A stretch of DNA of 35,700 nucleotides. Origin: Multifurca ochricompacta. Lineage: Eukaryota; Basidiomycota; Agaricomycetes; Russulales; Russulaceae. A program made the translations under genes and the position numbers. The stretch lies in assembly GCA_022496185.1 (NCBI GenBank), contig WTXG01000332.1, positions 1 to 35,700 of the forward strand, given 5' to 3'. The notes beneath the pieces are model-generated. The model did not search any database. It was given only the letters and a program-made list of their open reading frames with translations, and was not told where the DNA came from. Position 1 is the first letter of the stretch, and each line of letters opens with the position of its first letter. Of the stretch, positions 22,607-32,767 are shown one piece after another.

Positions 22607-24044
22607 TAGTGATTGTCAAGGGTTTTCATACCCGCGTGGGTAAGTGCCACGGGTTTTGCCGGGTACGGGTACGGGTATATGGCTCCCAACCCGTGGAAAC
22701 CCGTACCCGCGCGGCGGGTTTGGCGGTATAGGCACCGATTATCCATTGACAAGATCAGTGGAATTTCCAAGATAAAACACATCTGCAGCCACAAAAATAC
22801 AAGATCTCGTCTGATGTATGATACAGGGTGAATGTAAATATGTTCTAGTGTTATCCTACAAAATATCAAAGCAGATCAACGGTGCGATGTAAAATAAAAG
22901 TGTTATCAGTGATCTACATTCTTGAAAATCATGATGCATCTGTTTTATTAACGCGCGACCAATTCTGCTGGTCTGGCACTATCTAAAATACTCTCTAGAC
23001 TACTTTAGACTATTCTATAATCTAATTATCAAATTAATTTATTGAAACAAGGCCCACGTGTATCTACAAGCTGCATGGGGCAGCGACTACATTGCATTGC
23101 ATGGTGGTCTGACCTCCTTCCTATTAAGGAAGGTTGACTTAAACGTGCAGAATTGTGCATCCAGGGACCAGGACAGTCGCGCTTGTATGAAATGAAACTA
23201 GAATAATAAAATAATAATGTAAATAAAAGATCCTTTTAATCTTCTGAACATAAAACAACAATTTTTGAGGAATCTTGAGTAGCCATAAATGAACGCGTTG
23301 TGTCCAAGTGCTTATCTCCTTGACCGGGATGGCCCGGGCCATTTATCCGAAATGCGCAGAAATGCAAAGATTGGTCGTGCTCGTATAAAATTGAAACCAG
23401 AATAATAAAATAAAATTGGAATAATAAATTATCTTAATCTTATGAACATAAAATAGGAATCTTTGAGGGATCTTGAGTAGCCATAAATGAATGCACTGTG
23501 TCTGAGTGCGTATCTCCTTGACCGGGATGGCCCGGGCCGATTGTCCGAAATGTGCGATGCAAGTAAAGAACTTGCACGCGTTTCATTTTATGGGCAACCC
23601 AGGTATCAAAACAATTATCCAGGGTTACCCCTGCCAATGTCTATGTGTTCATTAAATTTTTTTGCATTCTGTGTGGTTATCTGACAGGCTATTCATCAAT
23701 GTTCTATAACATCCTATCTAATCATCTCTGTATACTGGATTTTAGTTGTGCTTGTATAAAATTGAAAGCAGAATAATAGAAAAATAATGGAATAATGAAT
23801 TATCTTAATCTTCTGAACATAAAACAAGAGCCATTGAGGGATCTTAAGCAGCCACAAATAAACGCGTTGTGTATCTTCTTGGTCCGGGAAGGCCCAGGCC
23901 GGTTATCCGAAATGCCGATGCAAGTAAAGAACTTGCACGCATTTTCATGGGTGACCCACGGGTTACCCATACCCATAGTGATGGGTACGGGTACGGGTAC
24001 GGGTACCAACGAGTATACCCCAGGGTTACCCCTGCCAATCACTA
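22607..24044. mobile_element. hAT-like non-autonomous element, 1438 bp, inserted in gag
   Basis: Ends are TAGTGATTGTCAAGGG (left) and TAGTGATTGGCAGGGG (right, inverted). It is flanked by 8-bp direct repeats ACGGTCTC (22599-22606 and 24045-24052). Both ends carry GGGTAC hexamer arrays (about 22660-22680 and 23976-24006) and nearby inverted ACCCGT blocks able to form hairpins. The interior holds three diverged copies of a module of about 195 bp and no transposase. Bases 1-49 of the window are the end of another family member. Confidence 0.85.
23175..23935 (+). repeat. Three diverged internal modules of the 1438-bp element
   Basis: Copies begin near 23175, 23370 and 23748. Each has a GTATAAAATTGAAA-like start, an AATAATAAAAT stretch, CTTAATCTTCTGAACATAAA, TTGAGGGATCTTGAGTAGCC and a GGGATGGCCCGGGCC block. 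After the second copy (about 23592-23635) there is an internal duplicate of the element's right end (CAGGGTTACCCCTGCCAAT), which explains the longer spacing to the third. Confidence 0.75.
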
Positions 24045-24236
24045 ACGGTCTCTGGTTCGAGATCGCCTATTTTGAACGTTTCAATGCCTGGATGGCAATT
24101 AAGATCGCCTGCCCAGAAATGGGCCTCCCATCTAACCCACTGCAGGGACTCACTGTCAACACTTCTTATGCCATGGCTTTTGCTGGCGTAACTGCCACGC
24201 CTACCACGCTTCCAGAACCTCTTACATCACCGTCCC

Positions 24237-24811
24237 TGTTACGTCCAGTGCGGGATGTTCCACACGACTTGTGTGACAGCGTGATACGGGGGTTTGGATA
24301 AGAGACCAATAAGATCTCTTGGAGTAAAGTGGGACGAGTCAAAGTCCTAGAGGCTGTACTCTAAGACGATGGTGAGCGGAAGGTGCCAGAAGCACTTGAG
24401 ACAGACAGATGGTTCAAAAGGACAAGTCCAGAAGACTAGCACTGATGTATTCAATAAGTCGAGTCTAAGGTCTACTGGGTAGCTATAGCGGACTTATATA
24501 CGTAAAGCAGTGGGCGTCTACGAGATAGGAACACGGAGTCAAGTGGGCCCAAATATCTGAAAGCGGAGGGCGTAAAGCCTGGCTTCTACTGATAGGGGAT
24601 TAAGTAAATGTCTGGTTGTATGATAAGGAGATAAGCGATAAGTGGGGAAGTAGATGAGTAAGCATGAACAAGTAAGCGAGTCACGGGGATGGACGAAGGG
24701 CATGTGACGGATCCCACGATGGAGACGTGATCTGGTAGTGAAGTGTGGGCGGCAGGGAGGGGTCATCGTTGGGCAAGGAAAAGAATACAGGAAGAGATGG
24801 GGTTCGTAACA
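24237..24811. repeat. Solo LTR, 575 bp, inserted in gag
   Basis: Begins TGTTACGTCC and ends TTCGTAACA, flanked by the 5-bp direct repeats GTCCC (24232-24236 and 24812-24816). It is clearly related along its length to the 586-bp LTR at 32768-33353 (about 80% by eye). No internal retrotransposon sequence adjoins it, so it is the product of LTR-LTR recombination. Confidence 0.85.
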
Positions 24812-25862
24812 GTCCCGGGCTATATCTAGAGCCTCAACTGTACCACAACCCGTGCCCCCAACAACGACCAAGTATGAGCGACTTGAGGGGTCGTTCCCAC
24901 TTAGATTCAACGGAGATCGTACAAAGATGGAAGACTTCCTCAAAGCGTTTGACTCTTTCCTCGAGTTAAATGATCGGTCCGAGGTTGCCATCGACAAAGT
25001 AAAAAGAAGTCTCTATTTCCTGCAACAACTAGAAGGTCCTCAGGTCCAAGCCTTCTATAACAACTCGATTGATTTCCTTAAGCGAGCAAAGATTGACAAT
25101 AGCCTCATTCCACAGAACACTGACGCCTGGGCAATCATCGAGAGAAGATTCCTTGATACATTCTTTGACTTCACAATGAGGGAACAAGCATATGAATCAG
25201 TACAGAAATTACGGATGAAGGATGGACACATTGACGAATTTATCACAACCTTCAACATCTTAATTCAACGAGCTGGCCTCCACCCTGATGACCCTAGTAC
25301 GATGCATCTCTTCGCCTGGGGACTACAGGGTCACTTAGCAGAAAAGTGTGTTGAACAACACTCCCCGATGACACTGGAGCAATGGCAAAAAGCAGCACAA
25401 ACTCAACAAAGAAATTTCATTATTGTCCAAGGTCTCCGCAGTAAGACAACATGTCCGACTAATGACCAGCCATTCTGGCGCCAACCCATAAACAGTCAAA
25501 GCCAGCAATCACGACAGGACCACGACACCACGGATGCTAACACCATTCGATGTGCAGTTACTGATGATGACAAAGAACGCTGCAAACACGAAGGATTGTG
25601 CTTCTACTGCATGCGGAAGGGACACCTATCTCGTGACTGCCCTCAGAAGAAACCTCATGTCGCAACAGCAACAACAGTTGACTCCCAGGTAATTCTCCCT
25701 ACAACTCAAAATACAGCCCCGAGAACTTCGAAGGTACCCGTGGATACACCAACACAACCCGACGTTGCTGCCATCGTTGCTATGATTAAAGGACTAACCA
25801 AAGAACAGGAAGAGCAGGTCCAAACACTACTCACGGCTGATTTGGATTTTGTAACAGCCTGA

Positions 25863-25953
25863 GGGGTTGTCCCACCCTGAGGGCTATCGTAGATCGATTT
25901 GTACCGAAGTCTCTTTCAATACAAACCAACTTTTCTACTATTGGGACCATCTC
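25863..25953 (+). other. Remnant of plus-strand element after gag
   Basis: Sequence between the gag stop and the next insertion. It encodes YRSLFQYKPTFLLLGPSL-like residues in another frame and is probably the beginning of the protease/pol frame of the outer element. The rest of that pol should lie to the right of the nested minus-strand insertions, outside the window. Confidence 0.4.
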
Positions 25954-26528
25954 TGTCACAGCCAGGTGCTAGCTGTGTGCTGGGTCAATTCGCATCAAGG
26001 ATAGCAAGACAAGTATCAAGATCTCAAGGTTATCACCTAGGTGTTCAAGCCCTACAAGTTGCAGTGGGCACGCGCGCGATGCGAAATCGAACAGGGACAC
26101 TCAGTCCTGTCACAAAATAACTGGGATGAAGACTCCTAAGGCGCGGCTTAGGGGCTCAAGAGGAATGGGGCTTCTGGTGAGTCTGTAACACCTGTATTGG
26201 GTACAAGAGAACAGACTTAAGGTCTGTCTCTGAAACTAATGGTCCTTAAATACAGGTTGGAGGCTCAGTAAACTACCAGAGACTGTCCTAGGCTTCTACA
26301 GATGATATCATGGCTAGGTCATAGCTATGTCATAGTTGTATCAGTAAAGAACAGTCTAGCTATTATGAGACTTGGAGTTTGTGTGGACTAAGAGGGGTTG
26401 TGCCCTCAATACTGTACAAATGGTCATAAGGACTTTGACCATTTAATGGAGCTGTTGAAGCTGCAGAAGTAAGGGATTTGGCATTGGAGAATACAAACAA
26501 GCAGAAAAACACGAAGATAACTGTCACA
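25954..26528 (-). repeat. 3' LTR of element 2, 575 bp
   Basis: Read on the plus strand it starts TGTCACAGCCAGG and ends AACTGTCACA, so the ends are inverted TG...CA. It is bounded on the internal side by the polypurine tract (26529-26543). The first 72 bp recur at 32696-32767 with two mismatches. Confidence 0.85.
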
Positions 26529-26543
26529 TCACCCCCCTTTTAC
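26529..26543 (-). promoter_or_regulatory. Polypurine tract of element 2
   Basis: On the minus strand it reads GTAAAAGGGGGGTGA immediately before the LTR start TGTGACAG. This is the expected plus-strand DNA priming site of an LTR retrotransposon. Confidence 0.75.
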
Positions 26544-26668
26544 AGTGGTACTTGCCCCCAAGTGCCCTAGTCTTCATGAGTAAGATCAATAACAGGAGAA
26601 GTGACGAGATGTGGACGACGATGACGAGGCAAATAGGCACTCCCAACACCTCCAGCTTGGAGAATGGC

Positions 26669-27679
26669 TCATAGTTCTGGATGGGGGGCATAGAGGGTGG
26701 CCTCTTCTGGGCGCATTCGTCGATTGCTGGCATAGGTGTAGGTGAGAAATGGAAAAATGTGATGGTACACATCCCCCCTGGAGAGTGCATGAATGGCAAA
26801 GCGAATATCTTGAGTTGCACGGTCAGCTTGACGGCGCCAGTGAGCTAGTTCAGCATGAGCTTGGTCCAAACGTCTAGTAGCATAGCGATAGCGGGAGACC
26901 TCAGCCCAAGCACCGGGGTCGTTCATGTCGTCCAGAGCTGCATTCACTAGATGAGAAAAGGCTTGTTCTTCATCAAACAAGCGTTGCTGAAATCGTGTTA
27001 GTATGGGATTGGGGCCCCTAGAGGAGCGAGGGTGTGATTGGACATGGAGAGGGAGATAATGGATGGGTTGCCTTGCCCCCATGGTAAATGCGATGCGGGG
27101 ATCGGCGCGGCGGTACTCGAAGGCTAACCACTGAGTGATGTTGACGCGTCCATCGCTGTCGGCAACTCGGTGTGCGACGTAGTGGGGGGCGTGTTCGTGA
27201 TTCCGCTGGAAAGGAGGGGAAGGGGGGTCATAGCGGTTCTCCGTCCTGGTTGCGTTGTTTACTTCCGCCGTGGTCTGGATGACCACCTCCTCGTCAGGTA
27301 GTTGTCCTAGTTCTGGGGTGGTTGGCCTATAGATGACGTCGTCCGATGTTTCTGGAGGAGGAGCTGTAACTGTTAGATGTGTCCTGGCCTCAGCAAGCAT
27401 GGCCAGAACTCTGGTTCGGATTTCATGCTCCAGGTTTGGATCCTGGGTTGTTAGAGTAATCGCGTCCGTCAGGCGTCGAGTCGGGTCATCTGTCGTCGTG
27501 GAAGGGAGGTGGTGTGTCAGGGTAGGCGGTTCAGGAGTAGGGGTCGGTGTTGGGGCGTTGTCCGGTCGTCTAAGTGCCGCTTTGGTCACTGCATCGTTAA
27601 CTGCTGCAATGGTTTGGTTAATCATGGTGGGGTCAATAGTTTGTACAGGGAAACGGTGTGGAGTAGTCATCCTGGGCAT
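26669..27679 (-). CDS. Accessory ORF between pol and 3' LTR (element 2), unknown function
   Basis: Uninterrupted 336-residue frame from ATG 27677-27679, downstream of the chromodomain and before the polypurine tract, where some LTR elements carry an env-like or other accessory gene. Residues 1-180 are Pro/Thr-rich and acidic (PTPTPTPEPP, PTTPELGQLPDEE). Residues about 190-336 look folded and mostly helical (WLAFEYRRADPRIAF, RYRYATRRLDQAHAELAHWRRQ) and end in a segment rich in Tyr, Phe and His (VYHHIFPFLTYTY). There is no signal peptide, no membrane helix and no zinc knuckle, so it is not a classical env. Unlike gag and pol of the same copy it has no stop codon. Similar-looking proteins may be common in Agaricomycetes, but I cannot name a family. 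Confidence 0.65.
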   Translation of the reverse strand: MPRMTTPHRFPVQTIDPTMINQTIAAVNDAVTKAALRRPDNAPTPTPTPEPPTLTHHLPSTTTDDPTRRLTDAITLTTQDPNLEHEIRTRVLAMLAEARTHLTVTAPPPETSDDVIYRPTTPELGQLPDEEVVIQTTAEVNNATRTENRYDPPSPPFQRNHEHAPHYVAHRVADSDGRVNITQWLAFEYRRADPRIAFTMGARQPIHYLPLHVQSHPRSSRGPNPILTRFQQRLFDEEQAFSHLVNAALDDMNDPGAWAEVSRYRYATRRLDQAHAELAHWRRQADRATQDIRFAIHALSRGDVYHHIFPFLTYTYASNRRMRPEEATLYAPHPEL

Positions 27680-27788
27680 AGTGCGTGGTCACGTTGATGC
27701 GTTGCGGTGGATGGTGTGTTTATTGCGGGCCAGAATTTGTTATCTTGAATTGGGATGAGGAAAGAAAGATCGGAAAATCACCCCCCTC

Positions 27789-30700
27789 TTAAGGGCGGCG
27801 TCGGCTCTGACGCTGGGGAAGGGACTGGTGATACTGTAAGAGAAGGTCAGGGGCATGGCAATTGTCTTCATCGACCCAGGAGTTTTCACTAGCTGGGTAA
27901 CCAACCCAGCTGACTAGGTATTGTAATCTTTTGTTACGTCCAAAGAATCTATGAGCCAGAATGGAGGCGACTTCATATTCTTCCTCATGGTTGATCAGAT
28001 CTGGTGGGGGACATAAGAAGTTAGGGCCGTGGGCATTTGTTTCGTGATAGGGCGATAGGAGGTCGACATGGAATACGTTATGTATTTTCATATGTTGGGG
28101 TAACGATAATCAATAGGCGACCGGAGAGATCTGGGCCATGATAGTAAAGGGGCCGTAACGTCGTGGAGCGAGTTTTGAGGAAGGGAAATGCGTTTTGAGA
28201 TGTTTTCCTTCCAGCCAGACTTGTGCGCCAATGGCAAATGTGGTTTTGGGCGTCAGGGATGCGTTCATACGAAACGCTTCTTCTGCGCGAGTGCGGGCTG
28301 CCAAAAGATTTTGGATGCGAGTGTCTACCTGTGGGACGTTAGTATCTGTAGCCTGGGCATCCCATGTGAAGGTAGTGCCATGGAGCAAAACATGTGGTGT
28401 CAGTTTAGTTTTATCGTGTGGCCAGGAGTTATGGACATATTCGGCTAGCGGGAGATAGTGGGGCCATTGATGTTGATCATCGCCAAGCCATAGACGAAGG
28501 TATTGTTCGAGCCAAAGATTCATTCGCTCACTTGATCCATCTGTCTGAGGGTGGAATGCCGTGGATAAATTTTGTCGAATTTGCAGGACTTTTGCAAGCG
28601 CGCGTGAAAAATGGGATGTGAATCGAGGATCACGGTCGGAGATAACCCGTCGTGGGACGCCGAAGAAGGGGAAGAGGTGTTGGTAATATAGTGTGGCAAC
28701 TCCTTCTCCTGTAATGTCTTTAGAGCATGGAATGAACTTTGCGGACTTTGAGCACCCTTGGTCTACGATTGTGAGCACTGCGTCATATCTGCCTGATGGC
28801 GGAAGATCTGTGATGAGATCCATAGCAACATACTGAAACGGGCCGGCGGAGGCCAGTACATCTAGCGGGAAGGAAGGAGCTTTCTTCGTAAGCTTCGGCT
28901 TATTCTCCTGACATTTAGCACACCCTTGGACATAATCGTGTACGAATTCTCGTAAGCCGGTGCCTGAATATTCCTGTTGGACCTTCCGTGTTGTCTTATC
29001 TATCCCCAGATGCCCCGCTAGTACGTGATCGTGGTGCCGTTGAAGGATCTCCCGTCGTTCGGCTAAGGCCTCGGGAAACGGAAGCCTAGCGTCAGAGATC
29101 GCGTTGATAAATAGGTCGGCTGGCAAGACAGTGACTTCATCATTGTCGTTTCCTCCCTGGTCGGCATCTGGTCTCTGTGAGAGCATATCCGCGACGGTAT
29201 GTAACTTCCCTGGGACATGTTCCATTGAAAAGTCGAAGTTGGCGAGCTCTTGGAGCCATCGGGCCTGTCGCCGGTTCAATTTCTGGGGTTCCTTGAAATA
29301 TTGTAGATTATTATGATCCGTACGGACTTGAACTTTGTGTCTCGCCCCTAGGAGATACTGGCGCCAGGATCGGAAGGCAACGATAACTGCAAACAGTTCT
29401 CGATCATAAATGTCCCAATTTCTTTGAGTGGCATCTAGAGTTTTTGACAGGTAGGCCACAGGGTGGAGATGGCCATCTTGATCCTTCTGGCTAAGAGTGG
29501 CGCCTAGCGCATATCCGGATGCATTGGTATCTACAATGAAGGGTCTGTCAAAGTTGGGTTGCGCGAGGACCGGCTGTGAGGTGACTCGCTGTTTCAGCGT
29601 GTTGAAGGCATTCTGTTTGTTACTTGACCATCGCCATGGGTTCTTTACACTTGTGAGGGCATTCAGGGGTGCCGCAATCTTACTAAACCCTTGAATGAAG
29701 CGACGATAAAACTGACAGAACCCAAGGAACGAGCGGACTTCCTTGACAGTGGTAGGCGTTTTCCATGTAGCAACTCCTTCCACTTTGACCAGATCCATAT
29801 GTACCTGATCAGCCTCCAAGATGAGTCCGAGATATTTGATGCGTGTTTGTTCAAAAGAGCACTTTTCCGGTTTAAGATAAAGATCTAGTTTGCTAAGTTT
29901 GTCCAAGATGCGATGCACTTTATTGCGGTGGTTTTGAAGGTCTTGATCAGTATGAATCAGGATGTCATCCATGTAGACTGTGAACCAAGCCCTTCCTAGA
30001 GTGTCATGTTCATTCAATTCTTCTCGAAATTCCGCATTCATCATTGTCTGAAATGTGGCAGGGGAGTTTGTCAGACCGAAAAACATGACATTTGGTTCAT
30101 AAAGGCCGCGATTTGTTTTGAATGCTGCCTTCCATCAATCTTCTGGTGCTATCTGAACGTTGTTATAACCCCATCTGATATCCATTTTTGTAAAGAGTGT
30201 ACTTCCGCGGACGCGATCAATCAGCTCGGGATCAGCAGAAGTGGGTATGTATTCCGAACAGTCCAGTTATTTAACTTCCAGTAATCCTGGACTGGTCATA
30301 ATTTCCCATCTTTCTTTTTAATAAAAAAGAACGGGGAGGCATAAGGGGACTTCGATTCTCAGATGTACCCCTTCTGTAAGTGTTCCTCCAGGAATCCGTT
30401 TAGCGCGTCCTGTTCTCCTGGCCCGAGTGGGTAAATTTTACAATCTAGGGTTGCGGGTGCCTCTGGTTTCAATTCGATCTTGTGGTCCCAAGGTCGTGAT
30501 GCTGGGAATCGTTGCGCCTCTTCATCGCTGAAGACCTTTGATGTCGATGGTATTCTCGTGGTACGATCTGGTTCCAGGATCATTCTGTCTTGTCTTTTGC
30601 TTTAATGGCCAACTCTTGTGCGATGTTAAGGCGACAGATCTGTTTGTTCAGCACAGTAAATGAGATGGATTGTGCGAGCTGTCCTGAGGTCCAGTTTATA

Positions 30701-31077
30701 CTAGGGTTGCTGGCCGTGAACCATGGATAACCTAGGATCATGTCGTCGACTCCAATAGATGCTATATAGAATCGATGTTGTTGGGTATCTCCTCCGGTCG
30801 TAATAAGGAGATCTACGCATTGATCGATTTTCCTTGTAGCATTGGGAGAGCCATCCGTGTTTTGTAGCTTTTTTGGAATCGTTAATCGTTTTATGGGGAG
30901 TGATGTTTGATTACTGTTCGGAACTGATAAATTCTCGGTTGCTCCACTGTCAACCAGTGCTTCTATTGTGGCCTTTTGATTCACTCCATGTAAGGGAACA
31001 ACTATTTTCATTGCTTTGAGTGGTGATCTAAATACATGGTGTGAGACTAGAGCTCGAATGAAGGCCGCGTCATTCAA
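27789..31077 (-). pseudogene. Gypsy pol: protease, RT, RNase H, integrase, chromodomain (element 2)
   Basis: Domains in order: aspartic protease (ALVDSGATENL, near 30960); RT entry region VFSDEEAQRF...SRPWDHKIEL, SKSPYASPFFFIKKKDGKL and a continuous segment with FGLTNSPATFQTMM and the catalytic TVYMDDILIHT; RNase H with DTNASGYALGATLSQ, YDRELFAV and RTDHNNLQYF; integrase zinc finger (HDHVLAGHLG, CAKC) and DDE core (MDLITDLPPSG, VISDRDPRF, HPQTDGSSE); C-terminal chromodomain YEVASILAHRFF...YLVSWVGYPASENSWVDEDN. The stretch 28110-30086 is one open frame of 658 codons. It is broken by TGA at 28110-28112, 30135-30137, 30296-30298, 30359-30361 and 30580-30582, with frame changes near 30200 and 30550. 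The copy is therefore non-autonomous. Confidence 0.9.
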
Positions 31078-32323
31078 GCGATATAAAAATCCTCATTTCC
31101 TTTGAACTGGTCTTGTAGTTCGAGACGTTGCTCGTCCGTCATTGTTTTTAGCACCGTTGCGAGCATTGACATGCTGATGGAGGGAGTGATCAGTGCTGAG
31201 GAAGTTGCGGACGTCTCATTAGATCCGTTGGGTACCGCCGCAGTTGTGGGTGGCACTTCCGAGATGGTGGCGGTCCGGGCCGAGTTATCTGGACTTGATC
31301 GGGGCTTTCTATTGGGACAATCTCGAACCAAATGCCCTCACCGCCCACATTCAAAGCATCGTCCTTCCTTTCGGTACTGTTCCTTTTCTTCTGTGGTGGT
31401 TGCTTTCCTAACCACATCCACATCCATCGCATTTGGGTCCTTTTTGCGATAGAACGTGAACTTATTTCCTCAGGGTGATGGGGTAGTAGCTGTTTTATTT
31501 CTAGTCAGGCTTTTCATGAAAACCCAATTTGTGTGGTGATGTCGGGCGGATGCTGATGCTTCTTCGAAATTCTCTGGCTGATCTTGCATCAGCATTGTCG
31601 CGACTAGTTGAGTTGGTAAGCCTCGGTAAAAGTACTGTCATGCGGCTGTGTCATCAATGTGTAGTCCGGCCCGAATGGCTAAGTCGCGGAACTTGGCAAT
31701 ATAATCATCTATGTTTCCCTCCTTCATTTGTAATCGCTCCAGCGCTTGTAGTGCCTTTTGCCCTGCCGCGACATCAGTCCATGCGGTAAGGAACGTTTGC
31801 TGGAAGGTTTCCCACACATTTACAACTCCGATTCGTCCTGTGTTTATGTCGGCAAGCCAGTATATTTGGTCTTCTACCCATCGGTCTACTTTTGGGCCTT
31901 GGATCAATCCTAACGCGTAGGCCACTTTGGATCGTTCATTCTGGGCTAGGGGCACGAACGTGTTAAGGGCGAAATGAAGTTCGAGCAAGGCGAACCATCT
32001 TTTCGCGTGGGCCCTGTCGCCGTCGAAGTAGGAGGGAGGAGCTCCTTCCATACGTCCTCCCTGTGATACTGGGATGGGGGCTCCCTGGGGATTTCCTCCT
32101 GGATTTCCACCAGGATCTCCTCCAGGAGGGATTCCCCCAGGGTTCCCGCCTGGGTTTCCTCCCGGGTTTCCACCCAGGTTTCCCCCGGATGCCCGCCTGG
32201 ATTCCCTCCGGGATGTCCGCCTGGATTTCCTCCTAAGTTGGGGGAGTCGTTCTTGGGCTGTCTCGCGGCATGGCTAAGTTGAGTATGTGTTCGTCCTGGT
32301 TCGGTAAGTGTGATGGTGGCCAT
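31072..32323 (-). pseudogene. Gypsy gag (element 2)
   Basis: Gag domain FDGDRAHAKRWFALLELHF, LQMKEGNIDDYIAKF, RAGLHIDD, then a CCHC knuckle CFECGR-stop-GHLVRDC. TGA codons at 31338-31340 (inside the knuckle), 31470-31472 and 31638-31640 break an otherwise single frame from about 32051 to 31072. The N-terminal part (about 32070-32260) encodes NPGG/HPGG repeats made of short tandem DNA units and changes frame within them, so the start at 32323 (MATITLTEPGR) is only likely. The gag stop TGA overlaps the start of the protease frame, which lies in a different frame, as in elements that use frameshifting or reinitiation. Confidence 0.8.
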
Positions 32324-32695
32324 TGCTTCTAGGAGGGGTGGTATTCTGGGTGGAAGGGGCGGCGTTCTAGATGGGAGGGGTGCTGTGGGGGTTTCTGTCT
32401 GGGGGCTTTCGGCGGGGGAGTCGCTTGCGAGTAGTGCAAAGTGATTTCGGTTTTCAAATGGTACGTTTTCTAATCATTGTCTGGCTGATTGCTCTGGTAG
32501 GTTCTGTTCCGGCGACTGGTAATCGAGGGACTCGTCGTCTGTCGAGGCAGCCGAGGAGGTCGAAGGGGTCTGGGGTTCGCATGCCGAATATGACGTGGTT
32601 GTTTTGGGTTCGTGCAAGGGGACGTGTCGTCAGTCGCCTTGTGGTTTCAGGTGAGTGGTTCTGTTTTTCTGTGAAGTCTGTAAAGTCTGTTCTAA
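32324..32695 (-). other. 5' leader of element 2 with candidate priming site
   Basis: Non-coding leader between gag and the LTR. Immediately after the LTR end (minus strand, from 32695) it reads TTAGAACAGACTTTACAGA, similar to the outer element's leader at 22369. No gene is supported here; plus-strand ORFs in this stretch are antisense shadows. Confidence 0.45.
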
Positions 32696-32767
32696 TGTCA
32701 CAGCCAGGTGCTAGCTGTGTGCTGGGTCAATTCACGTCAAGGATAGCAAGACAAGTATCAAGATCTC
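32696..32767 (-). repeat. 5' LTR of element 2, truncated by element 3
   Basis: These 72 bp match 25954-26025 with two mismatches, then stop abruptly where TGTTACGTCC of the next LTR begins. The remaining roughly 500 bp of this LTR should reappear on the far side of element 3. Confidence 0.85.

Larger units (their letters stand above)
22409..25862 (+). pseudogene. Gypsy-type gag, interrupted by two insertions
   Basis: Gag is the structural nucleocapsid protein of the LTR retrotransposon. Coding segments are 22409-22606, 24053-24236 and 24817-25862, 1428 bases or 476 codons in one continuous frame once the inserted elements and one copy of each target site are removed. The only in-frame stop is TGA at 22511-22513, where CGA (Arg) is a likely ancestor. 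The last segment has the retrotransposon gag domain (FPLRFNGDR, YESVQKLRMKDGHIDEF, RAGLHPDD) and a CCHC zinc knuckle CFYCMRKGHLSRDC (C-x2-C-x4-H-x4-C). It ends DLDFVTA-stop, similar to FYIA-stop in the gag of the minus-strand element at 31072. Pol is missing: only about 90 bp follow before the next insertion. Confidence 0.85.
25954..32767 (-). mobile_element. Chromodomain Ty3/Gypsy element (element 2), degenerate
   Basis: Order on the minus strand: partial 5' LTR (32696-32767), gag, protease, reverse transcriptase-RNase H, integrase with chromodomain, an extra ORF, polypurine tract, 3' LTR (25954-26528). Its 72 bases of 5' LTR differ from the 3' LTR at only two positions, so the insertion is fairly young, though gag and pol carry eight TGA stops and at least two frameshifts. 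The outer part of the 5' LTR is displaced beyond element 3, so the right target-site copy is not visible. The left five bases are ATCTC. Confidence 0.9.

Noticed and set aside
22607..24044. Array of repeated modules considered as CRISPR or satellite
   Set aside because: Only three diverged copies with irregular spacing, and the whole sits between TIRs with an 8-bp target-site duplication.
27333..27758. Plus-strand ORF of 141 codons
   Set aside because: Antisense shadow of the accessory ORF of element 2, with Val/Gly/Arg-rich composition typical of a reversed frame.
32074..32277. Plus-strand collagen-like ORF (GFPPGFPPG)
   Set aside because: It is the antisense of the NPGG repeats in the gag of element 2; the gag strand is supported by flanking domains.
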